NCBI GenBank assembly: GCA_017882405.1
Contig: JADGPO010000066.1
Location: 1 to 24,002 of the forward strand
DNA: 24,002 nt
DNA from: Solirubrobacteraceae bacterium
Lineage (GTDB): Bacteria > Actinomycetota > Thermoleophilia > Solirubrobacterales > Solirubrobacteraceae
Reading direction: 5' to 3'
In this document: one piece after another, positions 8,066 through 17,582 of the stretch
How positions within the stretch are numbered: position 1 is the first letter of the stretch
Layout: each line of letters opens with the position of its first letter
Program-made: the position numbers and the translations under genes
The notes under the pieces: generated by a model
Databases searched by the model: none
What the model was told of the DNA's origin: nothing
The model's input: the letters and a program-made list of their open reading frames with translations, nothing else

Positions 8066-10105
8066 CTAGCGGGCGCGCTCGAGCACCGCGATGCCGTGCT
8101 CGTCCAGCAGGTCGGCCAGCGCCCACGACTCGACCGAGCCGCCGCGCAGCACGTCGTGCCACGCCCCGTCCACCGCCAGCGCTCCCGGGGGCACCGCGGA
8201 ACGCGTGGCCACGGCGACCACCACGGCTTCGCCGCGGCGAAAGCAGACCGCGTCCGGGCCGCCGTCCAAAGCCTCGTACCCTGGCGAGAAGGCCTCCGGC
8301 CGGCGGACACGCAGGCCCAGCAGGCGGCTGGTCAGCCACAGCTTGCGCGTCTGCTTGTCCGGCGGCGAGCCTCCGCTCAGGCGGGCGAGCATGGCCTCGT
8401 ACCACTGCCAGTCGACGGGCCGGCGGTTGTCGGGATCGACCAGCGCGCGCAGCTCCAGCTCGTCGCCCTGGTAGATGTCGGGCACGCCCGGCGACGTCAG
8501 CTTCAAGGCCAACGTGCGCAGGGCGACCGTCTCGCCAAGGCGGGTCAACCGCGCCACGAACGGCTCAAACGACGACAGGAACGGCTCGTGTGTGTACAGC
8601 GCGCGGCAGAAGCCCAGGACGGCGTCTTCCCACTCGGCGTTCTGATCCACCCAGTTGGTGTTGCGCTTAGCCTCGCGCAGCGCCTTCTCCATATAGCCCT
8701 CGATCCGCCCCACCTCGATCGGCCACGCACCCGCCAGCGTCTGGAACAGGAAGTAGCGCTCCAGGTCGTCAGGCGCGCCCTCCGCCGAGCGCAGCTCATC
8801 GGTGGCCGACAGCCACGAGCGGACCGCCTCCGACCACTCGACGGCGATCCACGTGAGTGCCGTGATCCGCGCGCGCACGTCGGAGGAGCGCTTGGTGTCG
8901 TGGGTCATCGTCGTCAGCATCGCCTCCGGGAAGCGGCGCGCCCGCTCGGCGTTGGCGTCGTGGAACCGAGCCGCCGAGATCCCGAAGCGTCCGGGATCGC
9001 CGCCCACGTCGCACAGCGACAGCAGGCGCCCGTAGCGATAGAAGGCGGTGTCCTCCACGCCCTTGGCGACCACCGGGGGGGTGGTCTGCTGAAAGCGCGA
9101 GACGAACTCCGCGGGCCCCGGACGCTGCAAGAGCAGCATCTCGGCCACGTCGGCGGGCATCGCCTCCGCCTCGGCGACCGCCACGCGGTCCTCGTCGGCC
9201 ACCTCCTCGTCCTCAGGGCGCACATAGGTCCGGTACACCCGGAACGACGCCACCCCATGGGCCAGCGCCTCGACGCCGCCATCCGTCGGCGCCAACGCTG
9301 CCAGCTGCTCCATCTCCGGGGTGAACGTGGTGGTGGCCTGCTCCAGCTTGGCCTCGGCGGCCACCTCGGCGAAGCTCCGCGAGTCGCCCGACAGCGACTC
9401 CCACAGCGCCGTGAAACCAGCCTCGGCCGAGTCGTCGACGAACAGCGCGCAGGCATCGTTGAGGAACTCGTAGCCGACCGTGCCGGCCACCGGCCAGTCG
9501 CGCAGCGGCTCGGAGGCCTCGAGGATCTTCTCGATCCATACGGTCTCGGCACCGCGCTCGCGCAGGCGCTCGAAGTACTGCAGCGGATCGGTCAGGCCGT
9601 CGGGATGGTCGATGCGCAGCGCGTCGACCAGACCCTCGCGCACCAGCCCGAGCACGAGCCGATGGGTCTCCTCGAACACCGCCGGGTCCTCCTGGCGCAC
9701 GCCCACCAGGTCGTCGATGTCGGAAAAGCGCCGGTGGCGCCCGGTCGCCGGGTCGAGATCGAAGAACTGCTCGCGCAGGTCCGGATCGGTCCAGAAGCGA
9801 TTGGCGTCGTCGGAGGCCATGTGGTTGGGGACGACGTCCAGGACGACGGCGAGCCCGGCAGCGTGAGCGGCGCTGACAAGCTCGCGAAACGCGGACTCGC
9901 CGCCCAGGTCCTCCGAGATCCGGGTGGGGTCGACGACGTCGTAGCCGTGGGTGGAGCCGGCCCGGGCCTGCAGGGATGGAGACAGATACAGGTGGGAGAT
10001 CCCCAGGTCGCGCAGATAGGGGATCCGCTCCGCAGCGGCCGCGAAGCCGAAAGACGAATTCAGCTGCAGGCGGTAGGTCGCGCGCAGCGGAGGAGAACGA
10101 CTCAC
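8066..10105 (-). CDS. treY: Maltooligosyl trehalose synthase (TreY), compact form
   Basis: A GH13 enzyme that rearranges the reducing-end alpha-1,4 bond of a maltodextrin into the alpha,alpha-1,1 bond, giving maltooligosyl trehalose for TreZ. It opens with RATYRLQLNSSFGFAAA, the usual TreY beginning. The catalytic blocks are DVVPNH (region I), ALRIDHPDGL with nucleophile Asp166, IEKIL with acid/base Glu192, and THDTKRSSDVRARI (region IV). The GTG at 10105 overlaps the glgX stop as GTGA, so I reject the much longer open frame that reaches 11203 inside glgX. At 679 residues it is short: the nucleophile lies about 60 residues earlier than in the archaeal enzyme (Asp228), with the deficit between regions I and II. 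It is the last gene of the operon and is probably translated by coupling, since no ribosome site is seen. Confidence 0.94.
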   Translation of the reverse strand: MSRSPPLRATYRLQLNSSFGFAAAAERIPYLRDLGISHLYLSPSLQARAGSTHGYDVVDPTRISEDLGGESAFRELVSAAHAAGLAVVLDVVPNHMASDDANRFWTDPDLREQFFDLDPATGRHRRFSDIDDLVGVRQEDPAVFEETHRLVLGLVREGLVDALRIDHPDGLTDPLQYFERLRERGAETVWIEKILEASEPLRDWPVAGTVGYEFLNDACALFVDDSAEAGFTALWESLSGDSRSFAEVAAEAKLEQATTTFTPEMEQLAALAPTDGGVEALAHGVASFRVYRTYVRPEDEEVADEDRVAVAEAEAMPADVAEMLLLQRPGPAEFVSRFQQTTPPVVAKGVEDTAFYRYGRLLSLCDVGGDPGRFGISAARFHDANAERARRFPEAMLTTMTHDTKRSSDVRARITALTWIAVEWSEAVRSWLSATDELRSAEGAPDDLERYFLFQTLAGAWPIEVGRIEGYMEKALREAKRNTNWVDQNAEWEDAVLGFCRALYTHEPFLSSFEPFVARLTRLGETVALRTLALKLTSPGVPDIYQGDELELRALVDPDNRRPVDWQWYEAMLARLSGGSPPDKQTRKLWLTSRLLGLRVRRPEAFSPGYEALDGGPDAVCFRRGEAVVVAVATRSAVPPGALAVDGAWHDVLRGGSVESWALADLLDEHGIAVLERAR

Positions 10106-12225
10106 TTGGCGCGCTTGAGGATCGTGACCGAGTGCGCCGTGACGTTGATCAGCTCCTGAGCCGCGTAGGTGCGACTGCCGGGCTGGGCGTCGGGGTCGGC
10201 GGTGGTCAATTCCAGCTCCCACCGCCTGCCCATCCGCGGGCGGGGAAGCTTGAACCGGCGGTCCTCGTTGTGGGCGTTGAACAGCAGCACGAACGAGTCG
10301 TCCTCGACCTCCTCGCCGTGCGGTCCGGGGGTCAGGATCGCCTGTCCGTTGAGGAACATCCCCAGCACCGCCTCGCCGTGCTCCCAGTCGCGGCTGGTCA
10401 TCTTGCGCCCGTCGGCGCGGAACCACCACACATCGGGCAGTCCCGAGTCGTTCATGTCGGCGCCGCGCAGGAACATCTCGCGCCGGAACGTGCAGTGCTC
10501 GCGCCGCAGGCGGATCAGGCGCTGGGTGAACGCGCGCATGCGGTCGGCCTCGCCGTCGTGGTTCCAGTCGTACCAGCTGATCTCCGAGTCCTGGCACCAG
10601 CCGTTGTTGTTGCCGCCCTTGGTGCGATTGAGCTCGTCGCCGCCCAGCAGCATCGGGGTGCCCTGGGAGACGAACAGGGTGGTCAGGAAGTTGCGCTGCT
10701 GGCGCAGGCGCAGCTCCTTGATTTCCGGGTCGTCGGTCTCGCCCTCGGCACCGCAGTTCCACGAGCGGTTGTCGTCGGTGCCGTCCTGGTTGTCCTCGTG
10801 GTTGGCCTGGTTGTGCTTCTCGCTGTAAGAGACCAGGTCGCGCAGCGTGAAGCCATCGTGGGCGGTGATGAAGTTGATCGAGGCGAACGGCTCGCGGCCG
10901 TCTGACTCGTACAGGTCGGACGAGCCCGACAGCCGTTCGGCGAACGAGCCGACGCTCGCCGACGCCTGCCCGAAGTCGCGCATCGTGTCGCGGTACACGC
11001 CTTTCCACTCCGACCACAGGATCGGGAAGTTGCCCACCTGGTAACCGCCGGGTCCGACGTCCCAGGGCTCGGCGATCAGCTTGACCTGCGAGACCACCGG
11101 GTCCTGATGGATGGTGTCGAAGAACGTCGACAGGCGGTCGACGTCGTAGAGCTCGCGCGCCAGCGCCGAGGCCAGGTCGAAGCGGAAGCCGTCGACGTGG
11201 CACTCGGTCACGAAGTAGCGCAGCGAATCCATGATCAGCCGCAGCACGCTGGGGTGGACCGGGTTCAGCGAGTTGCCGGTGCCGGTGAAGTCCATGTAGT
11301 GCCGAGGGTCGTCGGGCACCAGCCGGTAGTAGGCGGAGTTGTCGACGCCCCTGAACGACAGCATCGGCCCGAGGTGGTTGCCCTCCGCCGTGTGGTTGTA
11401 GACGACGTCGAGGATCACCTCGATGCCCGCCCGGTGAAGCGCCTTGACCATCCCCTTGAACTCGCGCACCTGCTCGCCGCGCTTGCCGGTGGCCGCGTAC
11501 TCCGAGTAGGGGGCGAAGAAGCCGATCGTGCTGTAGCCCCAGTAGTTGCGCAGTCCTCGCTCGTACAGGAACGACTCGTCGGAGATGTGGTGGATCGGCA
11601 ACAACTCCACCGCAGTCACGCCCAGCCCCTGGAGATACTCGAGCGCCGGCTCTGAGGCCAGGCCCGCATAGGTGCCGCGCAGCTCCTCGCGCACGTCCGG
11701 ATGGGTCATCGTGAAGCCCTTGACGTGGGTCTCGTAGATGATCGTGTCGGCGAACGGGGTCCGCGGAGCCCGATCGCCCTCCCAGTCGAAGCGCCCGTCG
11801 ATGACGATCGACTTGGGCACCGCGTAGGAGTCGTCCTCGTCGTCGGGCTCGAAGTCCGCGTCCTCGTCGCCGTTGGGAAGGTAGGGCAGGATGTTGGCGT
11901 CGCGCTCCCAGTCCACGGTCCCCTCGATCGCCTTGGCGTAGGGGTCGATCAGCAGCTTGGCCGGGTTGAAGCGATGGCCCTCGTCCGGGGCATAGGGCCC
12001 GCGGACCCTGAATCCGTAGCGCTGCCCAGGCCCGACTCCCGGCAGGTAGCAGTGCCAGTTGAGCGCCCGCTTGGCGGTCACGTCGATTCGGGTCTCCTCA
12101 CCGTCATCGTCGAACAGGCACAGCTCCATGCCCTCGGCGTGCTCGGAGAAAATCGAGAAGTTCGTCCCCTGGCCGTCCCAGCTCGCCCCCAGCGGCAATG
12201 GCCGTCCCGGCCACACTTCGGTCAT
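10102..12225 (-). CDS. glgX: Glycogen debranching enzyme (GlgX/TreX type)
   Basis: A 707-residue GH13_11 isoamylase-type enzyme that hydrolyses alpha-1,6 branches of glycogen, releasing linear maltodextrins. It has an N-terminal CBM48-like domain (LPLGASWDGQGTNFSIFSEH), then ILDVVYNHTAEG (region I), GFRFDLASAL with nucleophile Asp350, LIAEPWDVG with acid/base Glu386, and TAHDGFTLRDLVSY (region IV). GGNNNGWCQDSE is a GlgX/TreX hallmark. The ATG at 12225 overlaps the treZ stop as ATGA and has AGGAG five bases upstream, so translation should be coupled yet independently primed. Upstream open frame to 12354 belongs to treZ in another frame. Placed between treZ and treY, it supplies unbranched substrate to TreY, the TreX role known from Sulfolobus and Arthrobacter clusters. 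Confidence 0.95.
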   Translation of the reverse strand: MTEVWPGRPLPLGASWDGQGTNFSIFSEHAEGMELCLFDDDGEETRIDVTAKRALNWHCYLPGVGPGQRYGFRVRGPYAPDEGHRFNPAKLLIDPYAKAIEGTVDWERDANILPYLPNGDEDADFEPDDEDDSYAVPKSIVIDGRFDWEGDRAPRTPFADTIIYETHVKGFTMTHPDVREELRGTYAGLASEPALEYLQGLGVTAVELLPIHHISDESFLYERGLRNYWGYSTIGFFAPYSEYAATGKRGEQVREFKGMVKALHRAGIEVILDVVYNHTAEGNHLGPMLSFRGVDNSAYYRLVPDDPRHYMDFTGTGNSLNPVHPSVLRLIMDSLRYFVTECHVDGFRFDLASALARELYDVDRLSTFFDTIHQDPVVSQVKLIAEPWDVGPGGYQVGNFPILWSEWKGVYRDTMRDFGQASASVGSFAERLSGSSDLYESDGREPFASINFITAHDGFTLRDLVSYSEKHNQANHEDNQDGTDDNRSWNCGAEGETDDPEIKELRLRQQRNFLTTLFVSQGTPMLLGGDELNRTKGGNNNGWCQDSEISWYDWNHDGEADRMRAFTQRLIRLRREHCTFRREMFLRGADMNDSGLPDVWWFRADGRKMTSRDWEHGEAVLGMFLNGQAILTPGPHGEEVEDDSFVLLFNAHNEDRRFKLPRPRMGRRWELELTTADPDAQPGSRTYAAQELINVTAHSVTILKRAK

Positions 12226-13973
12226 CGAATCAAGGCTCCTGACATGGCGGGCAGTGTGAGATATCCGTCGGCGATCTGCCCCTCGCCGCCTGCGGACAGC
12301 TCCACGGCGCCGCCCCTGCAGGGTAGCCGCACCGGTCCCGACCCGAAGTTGCACGCCAGCTCATAGGGCCCGCGGCGCACCACCAGCCAGCGGGCTTCCT
12401 CGTCGTAGTCGACGCCGTCCACGTCACCCCACGGCAGCCGCCGGCGGGCCGCCAGCAGCTTGCTGTAGAGCCGCTGCAGGCCGGAGTCTCCGCTCCGGCT
12501 GAGCTTGGAGCGCTCGAACGTAGCGGGGTCCTCCGGATCCGGGACCTCCCCTCCGAACGCGGCGAACGAGGCGAACTCGGCGCGCCGCCCGTCGCGCGTG
12601 GCCACTGCGATCTCCTCGTCGATTTGGTTGGAGAAGAACTGAAACGGGTTCAGCTCGCCGTACTCCTCGCCCATGAACAGCATCGGGACGAATGGCGACA
12701 GCAGCGTGCCGAAGGCCGCCAGCGGCCGGGCGGCGGTCGGCATCCGGTCGCCGTAGGCGCGGTTGCCGACCTGGTCGTGGTTTTGGGAGAAGACCACGAA
12801 GCGCTCGGCCGGCACGTCGTCGGCGGGGGCGCCGAAGCGCCGGCGGCGAAAGGGCGAGTAGTCGCCATCGTCGACGTGCGGCCGATGAAACGCCTTGGCC
12901 AGCTGACCGACGCGGCCGAAGTCCGCGTAGTAGCCGTCGCGCTCCTCGGTGATCAGCGTGCGCAGCGCGTGGTGGAAGTCATCGGCCCAGGCGGCGTCGC
13001 AGTCCCACCCGCCGCGCTCGCGCGGGCGCATGACCACCGGATCGTTCATGCCCGACTCGGCGATCACGTAGGCGAGCGGATTGACCGCGTGCACCCGGCG
13101 CGCCACGGCGGCCACGATGTGCTCGGGGCTGGAGTCGAAGATCGCGTGGATCGCGTCCAGGCGCAGGCCGTCGACGCCGAAGTCGCGCACCCAGCCCTCC
13201 GCGCTCTGGCAAACCCACTCGCGCACCGGGTCGCAGTCGGCGTCGTCGTAGTTGATCGCCTTGCCCCACGGGGTCTCGTACTTGGCGGTGAAGTACGGGC
13301 CGAACGCCTCCATCGCCGTCACCCCCGAGGCGCCCAGATGGTTGTAGACCACATCGAGGATCACCGCCAGACCACGCTCGTGGGCGGCGGCCACCAGCTC
13401 GGCGAACTCCGCCGGCCCACCGTAGGACGACTGCGAGGCCGAGATGTACACGCCGTCATAGCCCCAGCCGCGGGCGCCCGGGAACTCGGCCACGGGCATC
13501 ACCTCGATCGCCGTCATCCCCAGCGCCGCCAGCTCGTCGAGGTGCTCGATCGCGCCCCTGAACGTCCCCTCGTCAGAGAAGGTGCCGACGTGCAGCTCGT
13601 AGATCACCAGGTCCTGCCCGCGCGCCGCTGCAAAGCCGTCACCCGCACCCGGCAGCGACCGTGCGTCGAACAGGCGCGAGGGACCGCGCAGCCCCTCGGG
13701 CTGCCAGCGGGTGCAGGGGTCGGGCAACGGCCGGCCGTCGACCACGTACTCGTAGTCGGTGGGGTGGGCGCGATCCGGGACCGCCACGACCGTCTCGTGG
13801 ATGCCGAACCCGGCATCGGTCATTGGCAGCGTCTCACCGCCCAGGCGCAGCTGCACCGTCTCGGCCCGCGGCGCCCACACCCGGAACTCGGTGCGCCCGT
13901 CATCGACCGGGCGCGCGCCCAGCGCGAGTTCCCAGGGATATGGCTCGTCGACCGGCGCGGAGTTGTTACTCAT
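12222..13973 (-). CDS. treZ: Malto-oligosyltrehalose trehalohydrolase (TreZ)
   Basis: A 583-residue GH13 hydrolase that cuts the alpha-1,4 bond next to the trehalosyl end made by TreY, releasing free trehalose. The N-terminal CBM48-like domain reads TEFRVWAPRAETVQLRLGGE. The catalytic blocks are AVILDVVYNHLGASG, GLRLDAIHAIFDSS with nucleophile Asp273, VIAESGMNDP with acid/base Glu306, and SQNHDQVGNRAYGDR. The last is the clearest TreZ signature and separates it from GlgB and GlgX. The ATG at 13973 lies inside the last codons of glgB (8-base overlap), and there is no strong ribosome site, so translation is probably coupled to glgB. Confidence 0.95.
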   Translation of the reverse strand: MSNNSAPVDEPYPWELALGARPVDDGRTEFRVWAPRAETVQLRLGGETLPMTDAGFGIHETVVAVPDRAHPTDYEYVVDGRPLPDPCTRWQPEGLRGPSRLFDARSLPGAGDGFAAARGQDLVIYELHVGTFSDEGTFRGAIEHLDELAALGMTAIEVMPVAEFPGARGWGYDGVYISASQSSYGGPAEFAELVAAAHERGLAVILDVVYNHLGASGVTAMEAFGPYFTAKYETPWGKAINYDDADCDPVREWVCQSAEGWVRDFGVDGLRLDAIHAIFDSSPEHIVAAVARRVHAVNPLAYVIAESGMNDPVVMRPRERGGWDCDAAWADDFHHALRTLITEERDGYYADFGRVGQLAKAFHRPHVDDGDYSPFRRRRFGAPADDVPAERFVVFSQNHDQVGNRAYGDRMPTAARPLAAFGTLLSPFVPMLFMGEEYGELNPFQFFSNQIDEEIAVATRDGRRAEFASFAAFGGEVPDPEDPATFERSKLSRSGDSGLQRLYSKLLAARRRLPWGDVDGVDYDEEARWLVVRRGPYELACNFGSGPVRLPCRGGAVELSAGGEGQIADGYLTLPAMSGALIR

Positions 13974-16185
13974 CGGGCACGAGCCACATGGCCGCCAGCG
14001 GCGGCAGTGTCAGCTCCGCCGAGAAAGGCTGGTCGTGCCACGGGATCGGCTCGGGGACGACGCCGCCCAGGTTGCCCACATCCGAGCCGCCGTAGTAGGC
14101 CGAGTCGGTGTTGACCGCCTCGCGCCAGCGGCTGGAGCGGGGCAGGCCGAGGCGGTAGCCGTACTGGACGTTGGGCGAGAGGTTGGCGATGAACACCAGC
14201 ACCCTGCTGCGGTCGGCTGAGCGCCGAGCGAACGCGAGCACGTTGTTGTCGGCGTCGTTGGGCTCCAGCCACCAGAAGCCCAACGGGTCGGAGTCCAGCT
14301 CCCACAGGGCGGGCTCGTCGCGGTAGGCGCGGTTGAGGTCTCTGACCAGCGACTGGATGCCGCCGTGAGCGGGCTGCTCGAGCAGGTGCCAGTCCAGCGA
14401 GCGCTCCTCGGACCACTCCGCCTGCTGGGCGAACTCCTGTCCCATGAACAGCAGCTTCTTGCCGGGATGGGCCCACATGTAGGCGTACAGGGCGCGCAGG
14501 TTGGCCAGCTTCTGCCAGGGGTCGGAGCCCGCCATCTTGGTGTACAGCGAGCCCTTGCCGTGCACCACCTCGTCGTGGGAGATGGGCAGCACGAAGTTCT
14601 CCGAGAACGCGTACATCAGGCTGAAGGTCAGCTCGTGATGGTGATAGCGGCGGTAGATCGGGTCCTGATGGAAATACGCCAGCGTGTCGTGCATCCAGCC
14701 CATGTTCCACTTGAAGCCGAAGCCCAGTCCACCCAGGTAGGTGGGGCGCGAGACGCCCGGCCAGGCGGTCGATTCCTCGGCGGCGGAGATGATCCCCGGC
14801 TCCTCGCCGTAGATGACCTCGTTGAGCTCCTTGAGGAACGCCACCGCATCCAGGTCCTCGCGGCCGCCGAACTGGTTGGGGATCCATTCGCCCTGGCGAC
14901 GCGAGTAGTCGAGGTACAGCATCGAGGCCACGGCATCGACCCGGATCCCGTCGACGTGGTACTCGCGCAGCCAGAACAGGGCGTTGGAGATCAGGAAGTT
15001 GCGGACCTCGTGGCGGCCGAAGTTGAACACCAGCGTGCCCCAGTCCGGGTGCTCGCCGCGGCGCGGGTCGGCGTGCTCGTACAGCGCCGAGCCGTCGAAG
15101 CGCGCCAGGGCGAACTGATCGCGCGGGAAGTGTGCCGGGACCCAGTCGAGGATCACGCCGATCCCGCGGGCGTGCAGGCGGTCCACGAAGGCGCGCAGGT
15201 CGTCGGGGGAGCCGTAGCGCGGGGTGGGGGCGAAGTACCCGGTCACCTGGTAGCCCCACGAGCCGCGGAACGGGTGGGCCATCACCGGCAGCAGCTCGAT
15301 GTGCGTGAACCCCATGTCGGTGGCGTACGCCGCCAGCTCGTCGGCCAGCTCGGCGTAGGTGAGCGAGCGATTGTCCTCCAGCGAGTTCAGCCGCCAGGAC
15401 CCGAGGTGCACCTCGTAGATCGACACCGGCTCTCCGAGCGGTTGCGACTCGGCGCGCTTGGCCAGGAACGCCGCGTCGTCGGGGCTCCACTCGTGCTGGG
15501 GCCGGCAGATGACCGACGCCGTCTTGGGCGGCACCTCGGTCTGCTGGGCATACGGGTCGGCCTTGAGCAGCAGCTCGCCGTCGGCGGTCAGGATCTCGTA
15601 CTTGTAGCGAGAGCCCTCGCCGACCTCGGGCAGGAACAGCTCCCAGATCCCGCCCGTGCCCATCGAGCGCATCGGGTGCAGGCGCCCGTCCCACGAGTTG
15701 AAGTCGCCGACCAGGCTGACAGCGCGGGCCGCCGGGGCCCACACCGCAAACGCGGTTCCCGTCACGGGTGGGTGGGGCGGGTGGGGGTCCATCTCCCGCA
15801 CGTGCGCGCCGAGCTTGTCGTAGAGCTGCTCGTGGCGCCCCTCGCGCATCAGGTGCAGGTCCAGCTCGCCGAGCGTGGGCAGGAACGCATAGGGATCCTC
15901 GAGCGTGAACTTCCCGCCGGTGCCGTAGTCGACCTTGAGCTTGTAGCGCAGCGGCAGCTTGGCGTTCGGGATCTCGCCCTCGAAGATGCCGGCGGGATGG
16001 ATCTGCGCCAGCGCGACCGTCTTGCCCTTGGACGGCTTGACGGACACCGATTGGGCGGAGGGTCGCAGCGCCCGAACCACCACTCCGCCGCCGTCGCCGT
16101 CGGCCGGGTGCGCGCCGAGGATGGCGTGCGGCTCAGGGTGCTCGCGGCGCGCGAGCGCGTCCAGCTCGGTCTTGGTGGGGCTCAT
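13966..16185 (-). CDS. glgB: 1,4-alpha-glucan branching enzyme
   Basis: A 739-residue GH13_9 branching enzyme that moves short alpha-1,4 chains to alpha-1,6 positions on the glucan extended by GlgE. It carries the full N1 domain (HPEPHAILGAHPADGDGGGV) and a CBM48 domain (FAVWAPAARAVSLVGDFNSW). The catalytic blocks are ILDWVPAHFP, IRVDAVASMLYLDYSR with nucleophile Asp417, AAEESTAWPG with acid/base Glu470, and ISHDEVVHGKGS. The Asp-Glu spacing of 53 equals that of E. coli GlgB. The C-terminus has NTDSAYYGGSDVGN, typical of the family. The ATG at 16185 overlaps the mak stop as ATGA and has GGAG five bases upstream. The longer open frame to 16551 lies within mak in another frame and is rejected. 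Nothing looks defective. Confidence 0.96.
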   Translation of the reverse strand: MSPTKTELDALARREHPEPHAILGAHPADGDGGGVVVRALRPSAQSVSVKPSKGKTVALAQIHPAGIFEGEIPNAKLPLRYKLKVDYGTGGKFTLEDPYAFLPTLGELDLHLMREGRHEQLYDKLGAHVREMDPHPPHPPVTGTAFAVWAPAARAVSLVGDFNSWDGRLHPMRSMGTGGIWELFLPEVGEGSRYKYEILTADGELLLKADPYAQQTEVPPKTASVICRPQHEWSPDDAAFLAKRAESQPLGEPVSIYEVHLGSWRLNSLEDNRSLTYAELADELAAYATDMGFTHIELLPVMAHPFRGSWGYQVTGYFAPTPRYGSPDDLRAFVDRLHARGIGVILDWVPAHFPRDQFALARFDGSALYEHADPRRGEHPDWGTLVFNFGRHEVRNFLISNALFWLREYHVDGIRVDAVASMLYLDYSRRQGEWIPNQFGGREDLDAVAFLKELNEVIYGEEPGIISAAEESTAWPGVSRPTYLGGLGFGFKWNMGWMHDTLAYFHQDPIYRRYHHHELTFSLMYAFSENFVLPISHDEVVHGKGSLYTKMAGSDPWQKLANLRALYAYMWAHPGKKLLFMGQEFAQQAEWSEERSLDWHLLEQPAHGGIQSLVRDLNRAYRDEPALWELDSDPLGFWWLEPNDADNNVLAFARRSADRSRVLVFIANLSPNVQYGYRLGLPRSSRWREAVNTDSAYYGGSDVGNLGGVVPEPIPWHDQPFSAELTLPPLAAMWLVPDE

Positions 16186-17582
16186 TCGGACTCCAGCAGT
16201 CGGACGATCCCGGCGACCGGGATCGGCAGCCAGTCGGGGCGATTGTCGAGCTCGTACTGGAGCTCGTAGATGGCCTTCTCGAGCTCGAAGATCGACAGCA
16301 GGTTGACGATTGCCCACTCCCCGGCGGGCAGCAGCGCCGGGTCGATCGCCGAGAAGTAGTGCTCCAGGAAGGTCTGGCGGGCGCGCTCCTCGAACTGGCC
16401 GGGAGCCGGATGGGAGTACATGATCGCCACCGCCGAGGTGGCATAGGCGAACGAGCGCAGCATCCCGGCCACGTCGCGCAGCGGCGAGGCCTTGAAGCGG
16501 CGCTCGTACAGCGGCCGCGCCGGCTCGCCCTCGAAGTCGATGATCAGCCATTTGTCCGGCAGGTACAGGGTCTGACCGAGGTGGTAGTCGCCGTGGGTGC
16601 GGATCGCGCGGCCACCCACGCCCAGCTGCGCGCGCGTGGCGATCCGCTCGCGCACGTCCTGTCCGCGTCCGGCGATCGCGGCGACGCGCTCGTCGTCGGG
16701 CAGGCGCGTGAACGCTCGCTCCACGTTCTCGTCGATCGTGGCCGTCAGCAGGGACAGGGCCTCGGCGCTCGGCTCCTCGGGAGCGAACGCCGGGTCGTTG
16801 GCATCCGAGGCCAGCGCGTTGTGCAACTCGGCGGTCACCGTGCCGAGGTTGCCCAGCTTGACCAGGAAGGCCGCCGGGTCGGTGCGGATCTGCTCCAGGG
16901 CCAGCTCCCAGCCGCCGACGGCGTCGGCGAAGAAGCGCTGCGCCACCCCCAGCGTGGCCGAGAACGAGCGGCCCTCGTACCCGTACCAGCCCTGCAACGG
17001 CGCGATGTTGGCGAACCCCTGACGGGTGAGGAAGCGCAGCAGCTCCAGCTCGGGGTTGATTCCGGGCTCCAGGCGACGGAAGACCTTGAGCACCGTCTCG
17101 TCGCCGAACACGATCGACGAGTTGGACTGCTCGACCCCCATCGGACGGGCGGGCGCATCGAGTGCCAGCGGACCGGTGAGCTCCGAGCGCTGGAAGCGAA
17201 AGGAGCCCTCACCGGTGTCGATCGAGGTCTCGGCTTCGATGTGACGCAACAGCTCACGCACCAGCTCCGGGTCGGCGACCGCGTCGACCGTGGTCCATTC
17301 CGAGGTGCGCGCCACCGGCGAGCCCGTCTGGGCCTGGCCGGGAGACAGGAAGGCCAGGGGCAGCTGATAGAGGTCGTGGCTTCCGGTCGCAAAGCGTGCC
17401 TGGACGAGCGCCAGAAGCAGCGGCGGGTCGGCCGCCAGCGCAGCTCGCTCCTCCACCTCCAGTCCGACCACGTGCCGCGACTTGGAGGCATACCAGCGCT
17501 GCTGCTCCAGCCAGGCGGCGACCTCCTCCGGGTGGAGGTTCTCCAGCAGGGCGTCGGCGGGGCTCTGCACAGGCTGCGTCAT
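16182..17582 (-). CDS. mak: Maltokinase (Mak/Pep2)
   Basis: A 466-residue kinase with an aminoglycoside-phosphotransferase-like fold that makes maltose-1-phosphate from maltose and ATP, feeding GlgE. The N-terminal cap domain starts with LEQQRWYASKSRHVVGLEVE, typical of maltokinases. Kinase landmarks are SNSSIVFGDETVLKVFRRLE (nucleotide-binding strand and Lys), the catalytic loop THGDYHLGQTLY with Asp332, and the metal-binding IIDFEGEPARP with Asp349, followed by SPLRDVAGMLRSFAYA. The ATG at 17582 shares one base with the treS stop (TGATG). In many actinobacteria Pep2 is fused to TreS; here the two are separate but adjacent and translationally coupled. The open frame up to 17774 is treS sequence in another frame. 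Confidence 0.94.
   Translation of the reverse strand: MTQPVQSPADALLENLHPEEVAAWLEQQRWYASKSRHVVGLEVEERAALAADPPLLLALVQARFATGSHDLYQLPLAFLSPGQAQTGSPVARTSEWTTVDAVADPELVRELLRHIEAETSIDTGEGSFRFQRSELTGPLALDAPARPMGVEQSNSSIVFGDETVLKVFRRLEPGINPELELLRFLTRQGFANIAPLQGWYGYEGRSFSATLGVAQRFFADAVGGWELALEQIRTDPAAFLVKLGNLGTVTAELHNALASDANDPAFAPEEPSAEALSLLTATIDENVERAFTRLPDDERVAAIAGRGQDVRERIATRAQLGVGGRAIRTHGDYHLGQTLYLPDKWLIIDFEGEPARPLYERRFKASPLRDVAGMLRSFAYATSAVAIMYSHPAPGQFEERARQTFLEHYFSAIDPALLPAGEWAIVNLLSIFELEKAIYELQYELDNRPDWLPIPVAGIVRLLESE

Noticed and set aside
8036..10159. 707-codon open frame on plus opposite treY, and similar ones opposite glgB (14365-16269) and treS (17396-19225)
   Set aside because: Their translations are Arg/Gly/His/Gln-rich with no recognisable domain. 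They mirror the codon bias of intact minus-strand enzymes, a usual effect at very high GC.
10106..11203. 365-residue N-terminal extension of TreY
   Set aside because: The extension lies wholly inside glgX in another frame and is Arg/Ala-rich. The GTG at 10105 overlaps the glgX stop and matches where TreY homology begins.
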